DNA of 23,950 nt. It comes from Coptodactyla brooksi (taxonomy: Eukaryota; Arthropoda; Insecta; Coleoptera; Scarabaeidae). Made by a program: the position numbers and the translations under genes. The stretch spans positions 1 to 23,950 of the forward strand of contig JAWQRM010000341.1 of NCBI GenBank assembly GCA_033557675.1. The letters are read 5' to 3'. The notes under the pieces are model-generated. The model did not search any database. It saw only the letters and a program-made list of their open reading frames with translations, and was not told the DNA's origin. This document shows positions 9,323 to 20,378 of this stretch, piece by piece (within the stretch, counting starts at the first letter, position 1; every line of letters starts with the position of its first letter).

Positions 9323-11560
9323 ACCGTAGAGACATAGAACCTATCGTAACGTAAACAGCAGAAACAATTACCCAAACTCAAACATAAATAATACTGTAAT
9401 AGTAAAACAAGGAAAGTAAACGCAGTGGAACATCGACTAATAATAAACCACAAAGTGGGTGTCATTGAGATAAGAAAACACAACGATGAAAGTAGATCGC
9501 ATAAGATGCTACTGACACATCAACAGGAGAAAAAAGAACGAAGTAATAAGAAAGATACCGAAATTGACACACATAGAGAAAAACCAAAATCGATGGAGGA
9601 ACAAAATGGGACAAGATTGCAAAATAGATGGAAAAATATTGGAATAGTAATTAACTATATATTTACAACAAATGCGAAATTCTAATTTCATTTTTATGCT
9701 GTTATCTTGAAACTAAACTATACTCTCGTCTGAATATAGTTTGCTCTGTAAATCAGACCGTATTGGAAAATCTGTAGGAATAGCAGAAACTCTGTGTATT
9801 AGACCTGTAAAGAAGACACCATTTTATTTCTTAACATGGATCGACATGTCATAATATGCATTAGATATATTCCGAAATAATTTGTTTATACTGAAATTTT
9901 TAGTGTTAATATTATTAAATATTTCGATTATATCCACTGGATACAACTCCTCACGTAAACCTTTACCAACAATAAAAGTTATTAATGCAAATTCCTCACT
10001 CTGCATCGGCGCGAAATGAAAGTGCGGATTACAAAATGTCAAATTGAGTTGCACAACGAAAAAGCCATAGATCGATCGGTCAATCGGGATCGACGCTCTG
10101 TTCCATTTCGATTGTGCGGAATAATCGGGCCGATTACCAACTTTTTCTATTAACCTGTGGTCAGTATTGTAATTTTCCGCCGCAATTTCGCATTTCACCG
10201 TTAAAGTTCAGGCGCGTTCCTCAGTTTCTGCGATTTAACGGTACGAAAACAGTCCCGTCCGCGAAAATGCCAAACGGACTGAATTTATGCGTCTATTGTC
10301 TTAAGAGCCAGCCGCATCGTCACTGAACTATAACCGCGTTTGCAAAACTGAACGGGCCGAAATGTCAGTAGTTGTAAGACACGCGGACGTCTCGCATGAG
10401 CCGCGCCGCGTGTTTTGCAGGGTGATCAATTCGCTTTGTAACTAACGGTTGTCTCTTTCAAACTGTAGATGGTGTAATAGAGGTGCACCTTACTACGAAC
10501 CGTAAAGTTGATTAAAGCACTGCATTTAGGAGCATGTATGATGCATCTTTATCCTTCTCATCTAGCCACGGTAGATGGCAGCCATTGATTCGGTTAACTT
10601 AAAAATAGTAATTATCGTGATAGAAGGAATAACAATAGGAACGTTCGGCATCAATGAGCTGTGCATTAAAAAGAGCTAGAATATTCCCAAGAGTAACAGT
10701 TGCACTAGAGTATTCCCAATGGCATAGACATTAATCATAATGTTAAATTATACTCTTAATAATCTAATATCATATGGTACGTTGCATAAATGCATCTACA
10801 CATTCGGAAACATAATAGTATGTATATGTATCCATATACCGTATAGGAAAATCTTTCCTATACGGAATAGCCAAATCATGCTATACGGTCAAGCCAAATA
10901 ACTTCGACCACCCTGTTAGATAAGCATTTTCAAGTACAGATAGTGAAATACGTCGTCGTTGGTTAATTTGTGGATCACAAACTATAATCGGTTGTGCGTG
11001 GTGTAAGAGTTTTTCTTGTTTTCAACATTTTTTCGAAGAGGTCCATTACAACAATTTAAACCAGATTTATTAGCCTTTTGTAAGATTTGTAAATTTTATA
11101 CCTACAGCTCATCCATTGAATAAGTGCAATGTAAACCATTTTAAACAATCTTTCAGATGGATAACTTTATTTGTTAAAACAGCATTATGTGGTTTTAAAT
11201 GGTGTTCAACTTTTACAATGTGATAAAGTATTTAAAAGGAGATGCACCACTATGTTACACTAGTATTTTATTTCTGAAAATGACTTCATCCATCAAATTA
11301 AGTTCGACCATTCTCGTGTGTCACTAGATTATATGTATATGGTTGTACGTGTTGTAACAGTGTCTTTTACTATTAGCAAAACACATTCGTTAAATTTATT
11401 ATTTTCATTTGTATACATATGCATACATAGATGTTCATCCACAAATAGAATATTATTTTTCTTTGGTAAATCTAGTCCTTCCAAAAAGTTTAAAAAGTTC
11501 AATATCAACTCTTTTAACTGCTCTTTCACATAGAACAGATTGTTTTTGTTAAAATAACCC
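9323..11560. other. Intergenic stretch, no gene recognised
   Basis: AT-rich DNA without a recognisable coding region. A 124-codon minus-strand open frame at 9824-10198 matches nothing I recognise and may be chance. About 10000-10430 is noticeably richer in GC and CpG than its surroundings and could be a regulatory or exon-bearing island, but no splice-bounded coding exon could be read. A perfect palindrome lies at 10839-10865 (separate entry). CACCCTGTTA near 10909 resembles the ends of some Tc1/mariner elements, but no partner end was established. Confidence 0.5.
10839..10865. repeat. Perfect 12-bp palindrome with 3-base spacer
   Basis: CCGTATAGGAAA, spacer ATC, then TTTCCTATACGG. A partial third copy of the arm (CTATACGG) follows at 10881-10888. 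The function is unknown. It may be the hairpin of a small non-autonomous element or a binding site. Confidence 0.85.
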
Positions 11561-11880
11561 GCAGTAGCGTAGGGGGCGGGAGAGGGTTAAGTTTTTAAAT
11601 TATAATCGGGTGCAATTTTCATGCTTGTGATGCAGCTTTTGAAGACGAATATTCCTGGATGCAAGATTAATTTTTATCTCCATTCGTTAGTGAGTTATTT
11701 GTCAAGAACCGAAAATCGCTGAAACTTGGAGGGGTAGTTTCACCTCGTCAAATTGTTTTTGGGACGGTACGAAAAATGGTTTTGTATTCACCCTAGGGTG
11801 GGCTACTTATCCACAAAGTTTCATTCTTTTTTTTAATTTTCGGGTTGGGAATGTTCTCTTGTTAGTTACACTGATATCGC
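11561..11880. other. Possible old interspersed repeat
   Basis: This stretch differs in composition from its AT-rich flanks. It contains runs such as GGGGGCGGGAGAGGG, GCTGAAACTTGGAGGGGTAG and CACCCTAGGGTGGGCTA. The style is that of a decayed interspersed repeat. There is no reading frame, terminal repeat or second copy in this window, so no class can be assigned. Confidence 0.25.
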
Positions 11881-13130
11881 CCAAGATGTCCATACGAATT
11901 GCTTTGAGCTTCTAATGCGGCCACCGATTTGTGGTATTGTTTCCTGAAGTATGTAAAGATATATAAATGGAACAATCCAAACGAAACCAATAATCCATAG
12001 AAAAAGAATTTAAAAATGTTTTAGAAAATGCAGCGTAAAAATTAAAAGCGGTCTTGGTTGAAACGGAGACATGAATGCGTTGCGCCATTATTTGATCATA
12101 CTGTGCACTTATACAGCGCGAGGCTGAAAAGTCCCGCGCTGACTGCGCCCTGGGCTAAGACCGTTGAACAGGTACAACGGCAATTTATCAAGAAAGAGAA
12201 ATTTATTTATTACTTTGGCAATTCGAATATAATGGCAATTCGTCGAGTGCGATATTTCATACTATCTTCCTGCTCATGGCTCCGGAATGCCGCCTTTCAA
12301 GTTGTAGAACAGACACAAGTATACATGCACAAGAACGGTCGGATTTCTCACTAAGCGCGGATGCACAACCTATTTGTTGCCGGCGAAACGACATCTCAAT
12401 CACTAAATTTATTGAGCGCTTAACGAGGTCAATGGTACGCTACTTATCTTCTATTGACGGTTACATATTTTGTAAATTCGCTTCAGTTCTATTCAATGAA
12501 GTCAAATAACTTTACGAGAAATCCTAAGTGAAACGATCACTGAAGTTAAGAATTCGCAAATTACCGAGTAACTAATTCTTTATGTTATTAAAATAAAGCT
12601 ATGAAAAATTGAATATATTAAACTCTATGATAAATAACACGGTGCTATATACACTCTACTATCTAAACGATACTATTTTTGGGAAATATATTTATATGGA
12701 TCGTGGTAGTAGATCTTAAGTAGATTTATAACATACTTTATAAATACTCTCAAGCATGCAGGTTGTCCAAGTAAACATCGCATTTTTAAATGAACCATGA
12801 CAAATTCTTCACATAAAATACTTTGATATTTAAAAACCTACTTTGTTATTTAAGCATTAAATTATTAACTGATTGACGTTTCAAAAGTTGCTCTAGTAAA
12901 GCAACAAAAATACAAAATTAGAAATAATTTAGTACTGCATCTAATTATTAATTGTGAAATCAAATATATAGCGTACTTTGAAATTAGCAAGTTATCATTG
13001 TGTGAAGTTGTCAGGAGTGAACTGTCGATAAGTAGAGTAGTAACGGATTTGCTATAATCTCTAATATAGAAAATTAGCCTTCATTATTCGATTAGCGACT
13101 ATTATGAAAATTTGCCTTCATCTCTATATA
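11881..13130. other. Intergenic stretch, no gene recognised
   Basis: AT-rich and without a supported gene. Near 12114-12140, the heptamer CAGCGCG pairs with CGCGCTG to form a small hairpin, and CCGTTG/CAACGG at 12161-12180 forms a second. Open frames at 12058-12354 and 12276-12509 overlap each other and look like chance frames of this GC-richer patch. Confidence 0.5.
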
Positions 13131-13290
13131 ATAAAGTTATTGGAACGGGTGTCCGTAAGTTCCCGGTGTCCGCGCGGTCGATTGTTAACGAGACAACCCG
13201 ACCGGCCGCGATCGGGCAACCGCCACTCACTTCACACAGAAGCCTTTGCAGTGAGGTACACGACGGCTCTATGTACACTGGCATAATAAA
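13131..13290. other. GC/CpG-rich island of unknown function
   Basis: About 160 bases with many CpG dinucleotides (CCGCGCGGTCGA, CGACCGGCCGCGATCGGG) inside strongly AT-rich DNA. Frames of about 60 codons are open in both directions, as happens by chance in GC-rich sequence. None matches a protein I recognise. It could be a conserved non-coding element or an exon, but neither can be shown here. Confidence 0.35.
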
Positions 13291-14960
13291 CTAAATTGGA
13301 GTGAATAGATACATTAAATGTTTTGTTCTCTTCTTCGATAGCAGTTTTTAATGAAAATTGGAGGTCATTATAATGATACGTTTCACAGTCAAGTGTTTTA
13401 GAGTATTCTGATTTTTCAAATCATAATTTTCACAGTTGAAAGGTAATCAAAGATTCTTATCAAGTTTCAATTACCGATCCGCAAATAATATATTATTCCT
13501 GCGCACAAATAGAATGCTATATTTTCACAATCACACATTTTAAGTTTCGCTTTTCGATTTGCATATAAGGAAGTAAGTGAAACGGAGATCTAATAGAAGT
13601 AAACCGAGAATGCAAATACATTGCATACAGCCTCCGAGGATCGGAAGCGTCTGAATACCCTTTCGCCGTAAGGCGTGCACCCCTAACCCCTAGACCCTTC
13701 TCCCGCAGGGCATACATCGTGAATAAACAACCGTACGCAATGTAAATGGGCTTATGCATTGCGCGCGCAGTGGCGCTGGTATATGAAATAAAAGTTTTCA
13801 TAATATAATGAATTACAAACATTACATTATTTTCACATTTTGGAAACGGGTTGTGATTTATTGGCACAAGTTCAGAAATTATAATAATGACAATATCAGA
13901 AGATGTTTATTACTAATAGGAAAGTTTAAGATATAAACCGTAAGTTGTTTTAAGTAAATGTTCACAAACGATGAACGTAAAAATTTTATCAATTATCTGT
14001 CAAGTTCAGATTATTCCACAAAAAGTACAGATGAGAAAAGAACAACTAAAATTAAAATTTTAGTTTAAATCTGAAAGTATTCTACGTATTGTATTATAGT
14101 GCTTTTCATATTACCTCAGAAGAGTTACCAAGCTTCTAATCAGAGGATCTAGGTAGCCAATGCACAGGCATTTTTAAATTGTTGAAGACTGCCCTATCTA
14201 GTGTACATTAGTTATCCGAGACGGCTCCTTAGTTATAAAACGTAATATTAACTTAACACTATTGTTATAAACAATGCAATGTTTACAACAATAGGATTAA
14301 ATTAATATTACTACCAGTTGGCACACCATTCATTAGAGTTGACATTAACAAATAGATCTGGATTATAGGTTTCATTAACAGTAGTTTATGTATGAAAATA
14401 TGGATCAAACCGGTTTCAGCATTTCTTGAACTATGTTCATATAAAATTTCACATTTTTATTTTCAAAGTTCGCACCTAACACATGAGTCACCTTTTATGG
14501 GTAACACTTTTGAGACAGTTGTGTCAATATACACAGGTGCACTACGATATGAGTTTTCTGACTGCAGAAACTTGGTATTCCTTCAGTTATGAAAACAAGG
14601 CCACTCAGAAAAGGTAAAAGTATCAAAAGTGTAAATCGATTTCATCTTTTGGTTGAATGTGATGAAAAAATTATTGAGAAATATGCAATTAACCAAACAC
14701 AAACGTCGAAAGTTGGTTGACTCATCTACGAGTTCAATTGCAAGAACTACACGTCACATCGCAAAATATTTCTCTAATGTTATAGTAGCTACATCATCAA
14801 CAGCAAATCCACTTCGAAGATGTGGCGTCTGATCAAAAAATTGAATTCGTCAGTTCTTGTTTACGAATTTTATCATTTTTTATCAAAATCATTGAATATT
14901 TGAAGAAATTGAATAGCAGTATAAATATAATAACAAAGCAATATACATTACTCATTTCAG
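13291..14960. other. Intergenic stretch, no gene recognised
   Basis: Mostly AT-rich non-coding DNA. A second GC-richer patch lies at about 13640-13780, with a 116-codon minus-strand open frame spanning 13517-13867. That frame has no recognisable motif and its composition tracks the patch, so it is not called as a gene. No repeats or RNA genes were recognised. Confidence 0.5.
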
Positions 14961-14967
14961 AAAGGAG

Positions 14968-15010
14968 GCGACGAAGACAAAGAAGAGAAGAAGTTCTTTG
15001 TTTTCGTCGC
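14968..15010. repeat. 17-bp hairpin beside a shared motif
   Basis: Arms 14968-14984 (GCGACGAAGACAAAGAA) and 14994-15010 (TTCTTTGTTTTCGTCGC) pair with one mismatch around a 9-base loop. It lies about 50 bases before the motif at 15061 that recurs in the Penelope-like region near 20.7 and 21.7 kb. Confidence 0.8.
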
Positions 15011-15060
15011 TTCTTATGATGCTGTCATGGTCGGCGAAATCCGCGTCAGAAAAATAAACT

Positions 15061-15091
15061 TTTCGGTTTTGGTGTAGTGGTGGCATTGTTT
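15061..15091 (+). repeat. Copy of dispersed motif TTTCGGTTTTGGTGTAGTGG
   Basis: The motif and the following bases (TGGCATTGTTT) recur at 21686-21716 with one change. The shorter core recurs at 20730-20745, and an inverted copy lies at 20631-20650. The other copies surround the Penelope-like GIY-YIG remnant, so this may be an end of a related element. AAAATAAACTTT immediately upstream is also shared with the region near 20690. Confidence 0.75.
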
Positions 15092-15289
15092 AACTTTGTT
15101 ACTAAGCTAAAGGTTTCAAAATCCACTTCTTGAGTTGTATGATAATTATCGTCAACACTTCAAAGATTAAGTGTCAGTTTAAAGCTTTTACAGATAATCT
15201 ATCTGGTGGCTTGCGTTTTAGATGTTCTGTATATTTTCTTCAGTTGCCTTTGATCTTTTCATTTGAGTTTTCTACATTTTACTTTTGTT

Positions 15290-15460
15290 TTGTATGTGTT
15301 CTATCCGCTAATGCATTTGCTATAGTACTCTACAGAAATTTTATTCCTGCACTCCAAATTTTAGTTTGATATGTTCTTAATGCCCATGTCTCATTTGCAT
15401 ACAGCAAAGTTGGGACGGCTATGGTATTATAGAACTCCATTCTTGTTTCCTTCCTTGTTG
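15290..15460 (-). pseudogene. LINE reverse transcriptase C-terminal fragment
   Basis: The minus strand reads METF-like context followed by EFYNTIAVPTLLYANETWAL and then KFL, one stop, and ANALADRT. This is the thumb-region block found after the RT domain of many arthropod non-LTR retrotransposons (pattern KFYNTxAxPxLLYGSETWALR ... FLRxxAGxTxxDR). It is a fragment of about 55 codons with one internal stop. Sequence to 15100 may be further decay of the same element. The fold-back mariner begins 23 bases beyond its upstream end. It is unlike the second RT fragment at 19.7-20.4 kb in sequence. Confidence 0.75.
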
Positions 15461-15484
15461 TATTCTATTGAATTGTGGTACATA

Positions 15485-15602
15485 CGAGGTGCGATCAAAT
15501 AGTTCATGGACTAACTCTGTACATCGCAAACGCTAAATACTGTAGACTTGCACCGATAGATGGCAGTAGGCATATGTCCCACGATATTGCACTGCAAGTT
15601 AC
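15485..15602 (+). repeat. Left terminal inverted repeat of fold-back mariner
   Basis: About 118 bp pairs with 16475-16592. Shared blocks are GGTGCGATCAAATAGTTC, TACATCG, GCACCGATA (after AGACTTG) and GCAAGTT/GTAAGTT at the inner end. The arms have diverged by point changes and small indels, so the element is not newly inserted. Confidence 0.85.
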
Positions 15603-15680
15603 AGCGCGTTACACTGTTTAGTTGGTTTGCTGTTCACGTTTATGTGAAGGTGTAATTGCGACGCATTGCGAATTTGAACT

Positions 15681-15758
15681 TTGGATAAGAAAAAAAGAAT
15701 AGCGTGTGTGGGAAAAATTTATTTTCACTTACAAAAGGCTGCAACTGAAACATTTAAC
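15681..15758 (+). pseudogene. Mariner-type transposase N-terminal stub
   Basis: Twenty-six codons read LDKKKRIACVGKIYFHLQKA then ATETFN. This resembles the start of mariner transposases of the type 'R-x-C-I-K-F-C-x-K-L-G-K-x-A-T-E-T-F', the first helix of the DNA-binding domain. The expected ATG is TTG here. The frame runs straight into the 20-bp satellite and stops within four codons. The same DNA, diverged, appears inverted at about 16370-16445. The match is short, so the assignment depends also on the TA target and the terminal repeats. Confidence 0.55.
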
Positions 15759-15760
15759 AG

Positions 15761-16110
15761 TTTCAACTGTTAAATTGATATTTCAACTGTCAAATTAACG
15801 ATTCAGCTGCCAGATTGAGGTTTCCACTGTCAAACTTTCGTTTCAACTGTCAAATTGACGTTTCAAATATCAAATTGACGTTTCAACCGTCAAATCGACA
15901 TTTCAAATGTCAAATTGACAGTTCAACTGTCAAATTGAAATTTCAACTGTCAAGTTGACGTATCAGCTGTCAAGCTGACGTTTCAACTGTCAAATTGACG
16001 TTTTAACTGTCAAATTGACGATTCAACTGTCAAACTGAAGTTTCGACGATTTAATTGACGTTCTAAATGTCAAATTGGCGTTTCAACTTTCGTTTCAACT
16101 GTTAAACTGA
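15761..16110 (+). repeat. 20-bp satellite, left arm (about 17 units)
   Basis: The consensus unit is TTTCAACTGTCAAATTGACG. Units remain in 20-base register from 15761 to 16080. One shortened 12-base unit at 16081-16092 and a final variant unit to 16110 follow. Divergence between units is moderate (for example 15861-15880 with AAATATC, 15961-15980 with CAGCTGTCAAGC). The unit itself contains a near-palindrome around TGTCAAATTGACA. Confidence 0.95.
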
Positions 16111-16120
16111 ACTGTTAAAG

Positions 16121-16380
16121 GTCAATTTGAGAGGTTAAATGGCAGTTTGACAGTTGAAACGTCAACTTGACAGTTAAAACATCAGTTTGAGAGCTGAAAC
16201 GTCAATCTGACAACTGAAACGCCAACTTGACAGTTGAAATGTCAATTTGACAGTTGAAATGTCAATTTGACATTGAAATGTTAATTTGACAGTTGAAATG
16301 TCAATGTGACATTTAAAATGTCGTTTTGACAGTTGAAATATCAATTTAACAGTTGAAACAGTTGAAATTTAACAGTTGGG
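16121..16380 (-). repeat. 20-bp satellite, right arm (about 12 units, inverted)
   Basis: The same unit in the opposite orientation (consensus GTCAATTTGACAGTTGAAAC) with one 19-base unit near 16261-16280. The arm ends with an irregular AACAGTTGAAATTTAACAG stretch whose complement matches the start of the left arm (TTTAACAGTTTCAACTGTTA). The turn between arms lies at about 16111-16120. The right arm is shorter than the left by about five units. Confidence 0.95.
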
Positions 16381-16474
16381 AACTGTTAAATCTTAAAGTT
16401 GAAGTTTTTTGTAAGTTAAAACAATATCCATCGTAAAAATCACAGGACGACACAATCGCACCTTTACACAAATT

Positions 16475-16592
16475 TCAACTTACAATACAGTGTCGTGAAA
16501 CATATACCTACAGCCCTTTATCGGTGCAAGTCTGCAGTATTTTGCGCTATCGATGTATATAATTAGTCTGAGAACTATTTGATCGCACCTTG
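16475..16592 (-). repeat. Right terminal inverted repeat of fold-back mariner
   Basis: Partner of 15485-15602. The outermost base pair after the initial C differs from the left end (CAAGGTG versus CGAGGTG). The next 17 bases are identical. It is directly followed by TA. Confidence 0.85.
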
Positions 16593-19500
16593 TAATGTCT
16601 GAACTTCGCCTGGTCACGTTCGCTTGGTCACATGTCGTTCGATATATTGTAGGTGTAGCCCTAGATATATCGTAAACTTCCAAGATATATAGAATTACTT
16701 ACTTCTTTTTAAACTCGATTATTGTGATTTTGGTTCTGATTAAGTATTTTCCTAAAAATGCCGGGGTTTACGTGTTTTCTGCGAATATTTCTAATTATTC
16801 CATATATATCTGAGTCATGCATGCTGATAATTAACAATCACTACTTTTGCGATGGCCTTTTATCCTTATATAGTTTCGCATTAATCATCTATCAAGTCAT
16901 TTTTTCATGATGTTACATAAGCTGACGCGACTAAATAAATTTAATTACACATTTTCTCTGTGGCACGTATACGTGGTTTTTATAAGTTCAATAATCTCGA
17001 GCAGGACGAGGTCCCGCACGCACTTTCGCAATTTATTTGCTAGTTTATTCTGAAATCCCTTGCGGGCTGTTCATAATTAATTACGGTGTTATTCTTTTGT
17101 GCCTTCACAAATTTCGACGTGGTTTCGTGTACGCTGTTGTTATGTACGTGCGCTGACGACTTAATTAGGTTAAAACGTTTTCCAGGTGACCATGACGTTC
17201 ACATTAGATATCGCGACCCTTTGTTCATGAGCCGTAGGACAGTACAACTGATAGATAGGAGAACTTCGTAGCTGTGAATCATGAAAATGAATGATCTTAA
17301 TATCTTTAAGTACGATAGCAGGCGCAAAGTGACATTTTTATTTGCAATATCGATAGACTTACTTACAGTTTTGAATGTGTAAGGAAGGAATTCTAAATTA
17401 TTACATTTTTAGTATAAGCAAATTGAGCTTACCTCCAGATGATGCTGTCTATTCGAACTGATTTCCACTGTACATGTTCTGATAATTCTGATTATAAGAA
17501 GGAACTTAGAAAGCAGGATTTGAGCAACCAGTCTATTGCTGCATATTAGTGGATGCTGTAAAAATATAGCTTTCAGTAAGCTTTTCAAGATTGCTTTCAT
17601 ATAGAACATAAGAAATACTTTTTGCATTATTATGCTTTGGTTATTAAATAACTCAACCACATAGTTTAAAATAAATCAATTATTATAATAAATTCAACTT
17701 ACATTTATTTCGCGTTCACTATCGTCCTGGTTATAGCTTAGAGGTAATGCTATTGAAGATGTTCCAATACTCGTGTAGGAGTTTATTGCAAACGCTAGCC
17801 ACCAGCGAACAACAATTGTTTGTATTTGGTATATAACGCATTCAGTGCTGAACTATTATATATGTAGCGTGGTAATCTGTAGCGATTGACATTGTACCCT
17901 ATCGACCTTATGAAAAATGAACGTTAATTAGCGATCCATCAATCACCGGTCGAATTCATTAGTGCATCCGATAACGTTTTATAAATTTCTCTGGACTCCG
18001 TTCCTACGGTGCGTACTACTTTATGCGATCGTGTTCGTCATTTTGCGACGGTCATTTATCATATTGCGCCGCTTATTAGCCTGTCTTGGTGCAATTCTCA
18101 AAATTACATCTCCAATAAACGGCGGTATTACTCTGTAGATGTAGGCCTATTACATTGGTACGCCGGTCGACCGATCATGAAAACTCGTCGAGCCGACAAT
18201 GGTGAAAGAGATGTTGAAATACAATGCTTAATGATAATAATAAATCTATTAAGTGGAGATATCCACCACAGTTTCAATGATGACGTAACTGTTTGCCTTG
18301 TCGGCCAGATCTATAACATAATAAGAAAGATCGTTCCATATCAGAAAGTGTAACTTTACTCTTTGTTTATCGTCGGCGTCTTTCCTAACATTAGTCAATT
18401 AAAAACAGTTTAATGTTTACTGTATATAATATTCTGTTTATGGCAAGAATATCTTACGATATTAGTAATAAATATTTTTATAAACACACAATGTAGTATA
18501 TCACTATGTGTCATCATTACAGTGCTATCGACGTAAGAGAACAGTAATATACACGACTATCTGTTACAATTTCTACGCAAACGTTTTCGACATATTTTAT
18601 TTTTGTTGTTCTAGCCAATAGATACTAAGGTACAACTGGAACATAAAATGTCCTGTTCGTTGTTTTCTATTCCTACTGCATTATATTGCTTTGCTTATCC
18701 TTATATTGTATTTATTATTTGTCTCTTAGAATTACATTTATTCTAACTGGCTGTATCTTAATGTTTTCTGTAGTCTAAGCGTATAGTATTATTCCGTCCT
18801 AATGGACTAATGTACTATAAATAGGGGCGGGCTGAAACTGTTTCATTATCTTATTGCTCTGTTAGTCACAAATTTCAGAGTGTTTCCAGTGTTGCCCTAC
18901 TAACACTTCCTTTTAATAAGGCCTTTCATAATCTCGCAAATCGATAGCGAATGTTTTCTGAAGCTCTATTGAGCCTACAAACAGGTCTGTTGACTGTTTG
19001 AGTACAAAAATCCTGCCCTGCATCGAGCAGTTATCATTAAAGTTCTCTCATTCCTCTTAATCTTCTTTGATGAGTCTTTCATCGCTTCTGATGATGTTAA
19101 CCTGCATCACATAACATTCTAATAAAAATGTATATCTACCTTTCCATCCTTTTTATTATTATTATCAGGCTCATTACCAACTTCCTATTCGCCCAGGTAA
19201 TTTTTCTAGGTTTCAGGTGAACAACATAACATTAAAGCATCACAGATTGGGGTCATGCATAACATTTTCAGAAGCGCCAGTTTAAGGATCTTTAGATTAT
19301 AAAATTTCTGATTTTTATACCTAAGATCCGTTAGATCCTTACGTATGAAAATTAGGTCCGACTTCTTATACAGAAAAAAAATTCTTATACAGATCGATAA
19401 AGTTCTGAAAATTTACATAGTGTAATTAATATGCAAAATGTACGCAAAGGCATTTTATTAAAAGCGAAGTTTTATTAGGGAATGAATAGGAAGGGAAATT

Positions 19501-19700
19501 AAATCTATTTTAGACCCTTAGCTTTTACATTAATAAAATAACATTTCATAGAAGTATTAATTTACATTATTGTCAGTTTCATCAGAAATGATGAAGTTTC
19601 TGATGGCAGAAAGAATAAAAATCGTCTTAATTTATTTTAGTTATTTGTGTCGTTCTCTTGAACGATTTCTTTCAGTCTCTGTTTCTTTCGGTCCTTCGCT
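16593..19700. other. Intergenic stretch, no gene recognised
   Basis: AT-rich, with a few more GC-balanced patches near 17000-17280 and 17960-18350. A 114-codon plus-strand frame at 18009-18353 shows no domain I recognise. A short hairpin CATCAGAAA/TTTCTGATG sits at 19580-19605. The 12-mer TTCTTATACAGA is repeated at about 19363 and 19382. No RNA gene, transposon end or coding exon could be supported. Confidence 0.5.
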
Positions 19701-19769
19701 CTCACCTTTCAATCTTCCACTCCCATCGCGCTCATATCCTCATTTATAGTTTCCATCTTCTTCTAGATA

Positions 19770-20370
19770 TGTGCCATGCTCCTTCTTTTCACACCTCTAT
19801 TCTTTTTCAGTCTTCTTTGTTCGTTATTCAGATGTCGCATGGATACAGAACCACTAGACTTATAAATAACATTTCGTATGCTTGGATCTTGGCTGCTCTT
19901 GATGTGAATTTTACAATTAATTGATTGACACCAATGAGTCTATTGCTCTGCTGCTTTCTTTTAATAGTCTCTTATATATGTGCTATATCTAGCTCCTACC
20001 GTTACTTCCAGGTACTTGTGATCTACCGTCTCCACCGTGTACTAATTTCTTTTTATTTTCAGCTTAATACATTTGTTCTCTTCTGAGATCTCTTCTCGTA
20101 TTTCCATATGCTAAATTTAAACTTTTAAACGTTTATCGATTTAAACCATACTCATTGCTTTGTCTTCAACATTTGTAAATGTTTTCACCAGTTTCTTTCT
20201 TGATCTAGCCATCAATACGCTTCTGATTGCTTCAAGCACTAGACATGGCAGGGGATCGCCTTATCTTAATCCATTCATATCATTCGTTTTTTTCGACAGA
20301 TTTGCGATATCCTCCAATAGGTTCAAACCTCCCAAGACTTCGTACAGCTTATATGAGAAAATCGGAGGTT
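19770..20370 (-). pseudogene. Second LINE reverse transcriptase fragment
   Basis: The minus strand reads GLR-stop-GDPLPCLV at 20241-20276, the RT block normally GLRQGDPL. The Gln codon has become TAA. Downstream it reads TVDHKYLEVTV at about 20005-20040 (the 'F-x-Y-L-G' block). KIQAYEMLFISLVVLYPCDI follows near 19855-19920, corresponding to the 'K-x-x-L-Y-x-x-L-x-x-P-V-x-L-Y-G-x-E' thumb block. Blocks are in the correct order and spacing for a non-LTR RT, with multiple stops and frame changes between them. The catalytic F/YADD block was not seen. It is directly followed on the right by the inverted repeat of the Penelope-like region, so insertion of one into the other is likely. Confidence 0.75.
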
Positions 20371-20378
20371 CTCGTAGT

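Larger units (their letters stand above)
15485..16592. mobile_element. Fold-back, mariner-derived non-autonomous element with two-armed satellite
   Basis: The element is 1108 bp and flanked on both sides by TA (15483-15484 and 16593-16594), the target of Tc1/mariner transposases. The ends are inverted: CGAGGTGCGATCAAATAGTT at the left, and the complement of the right end begins CAAGGTGCGATCAAATAGTT. Homology between the ends continues inward for about 118 bp and, more weakly, further. The left inner part reads a short mariner-type transposase start, and the inverted right side carries a diverged copy of the same DNA. The middle is about 30 units of a 20-bp repeat, in one orientation in the left half and the opposite in the right half. 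The whole element could therefore fold into one long hairpin. It has no complete transposase and could move only in trans. Confidence 0.85.

Noticed and set aside
12108..12140. Mariner-type end around AGGCTGAAAAGTCCCG
   Set aside because: It resembles some mariner ends by eye, but no inverted partner or TA-flanked element could be found nearby.
15761..16380. CRISPR array
   Set aside because: The 20-base units are contiguous, without unique spacers, diverge from each other and reverse orientation midway; the setting is eukaryotic.
18009..18353. 114-codon plus-strand open frame as a host gene
   Set aside because: No recognisable motif or splice context; length is not convincing for a 24-kb window of this kind.
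18816..18824. TATAAATAG promoter box
   Set aside because: A single TATA-like word in AT-rich DNA; no transcript start signal with downstream coding sequence follows.
18880..19040. Third LINE RT fragment on the minus strand
   Set aside because: Faint resemblance to an early RT block only, with no ordered second block, so not supported.
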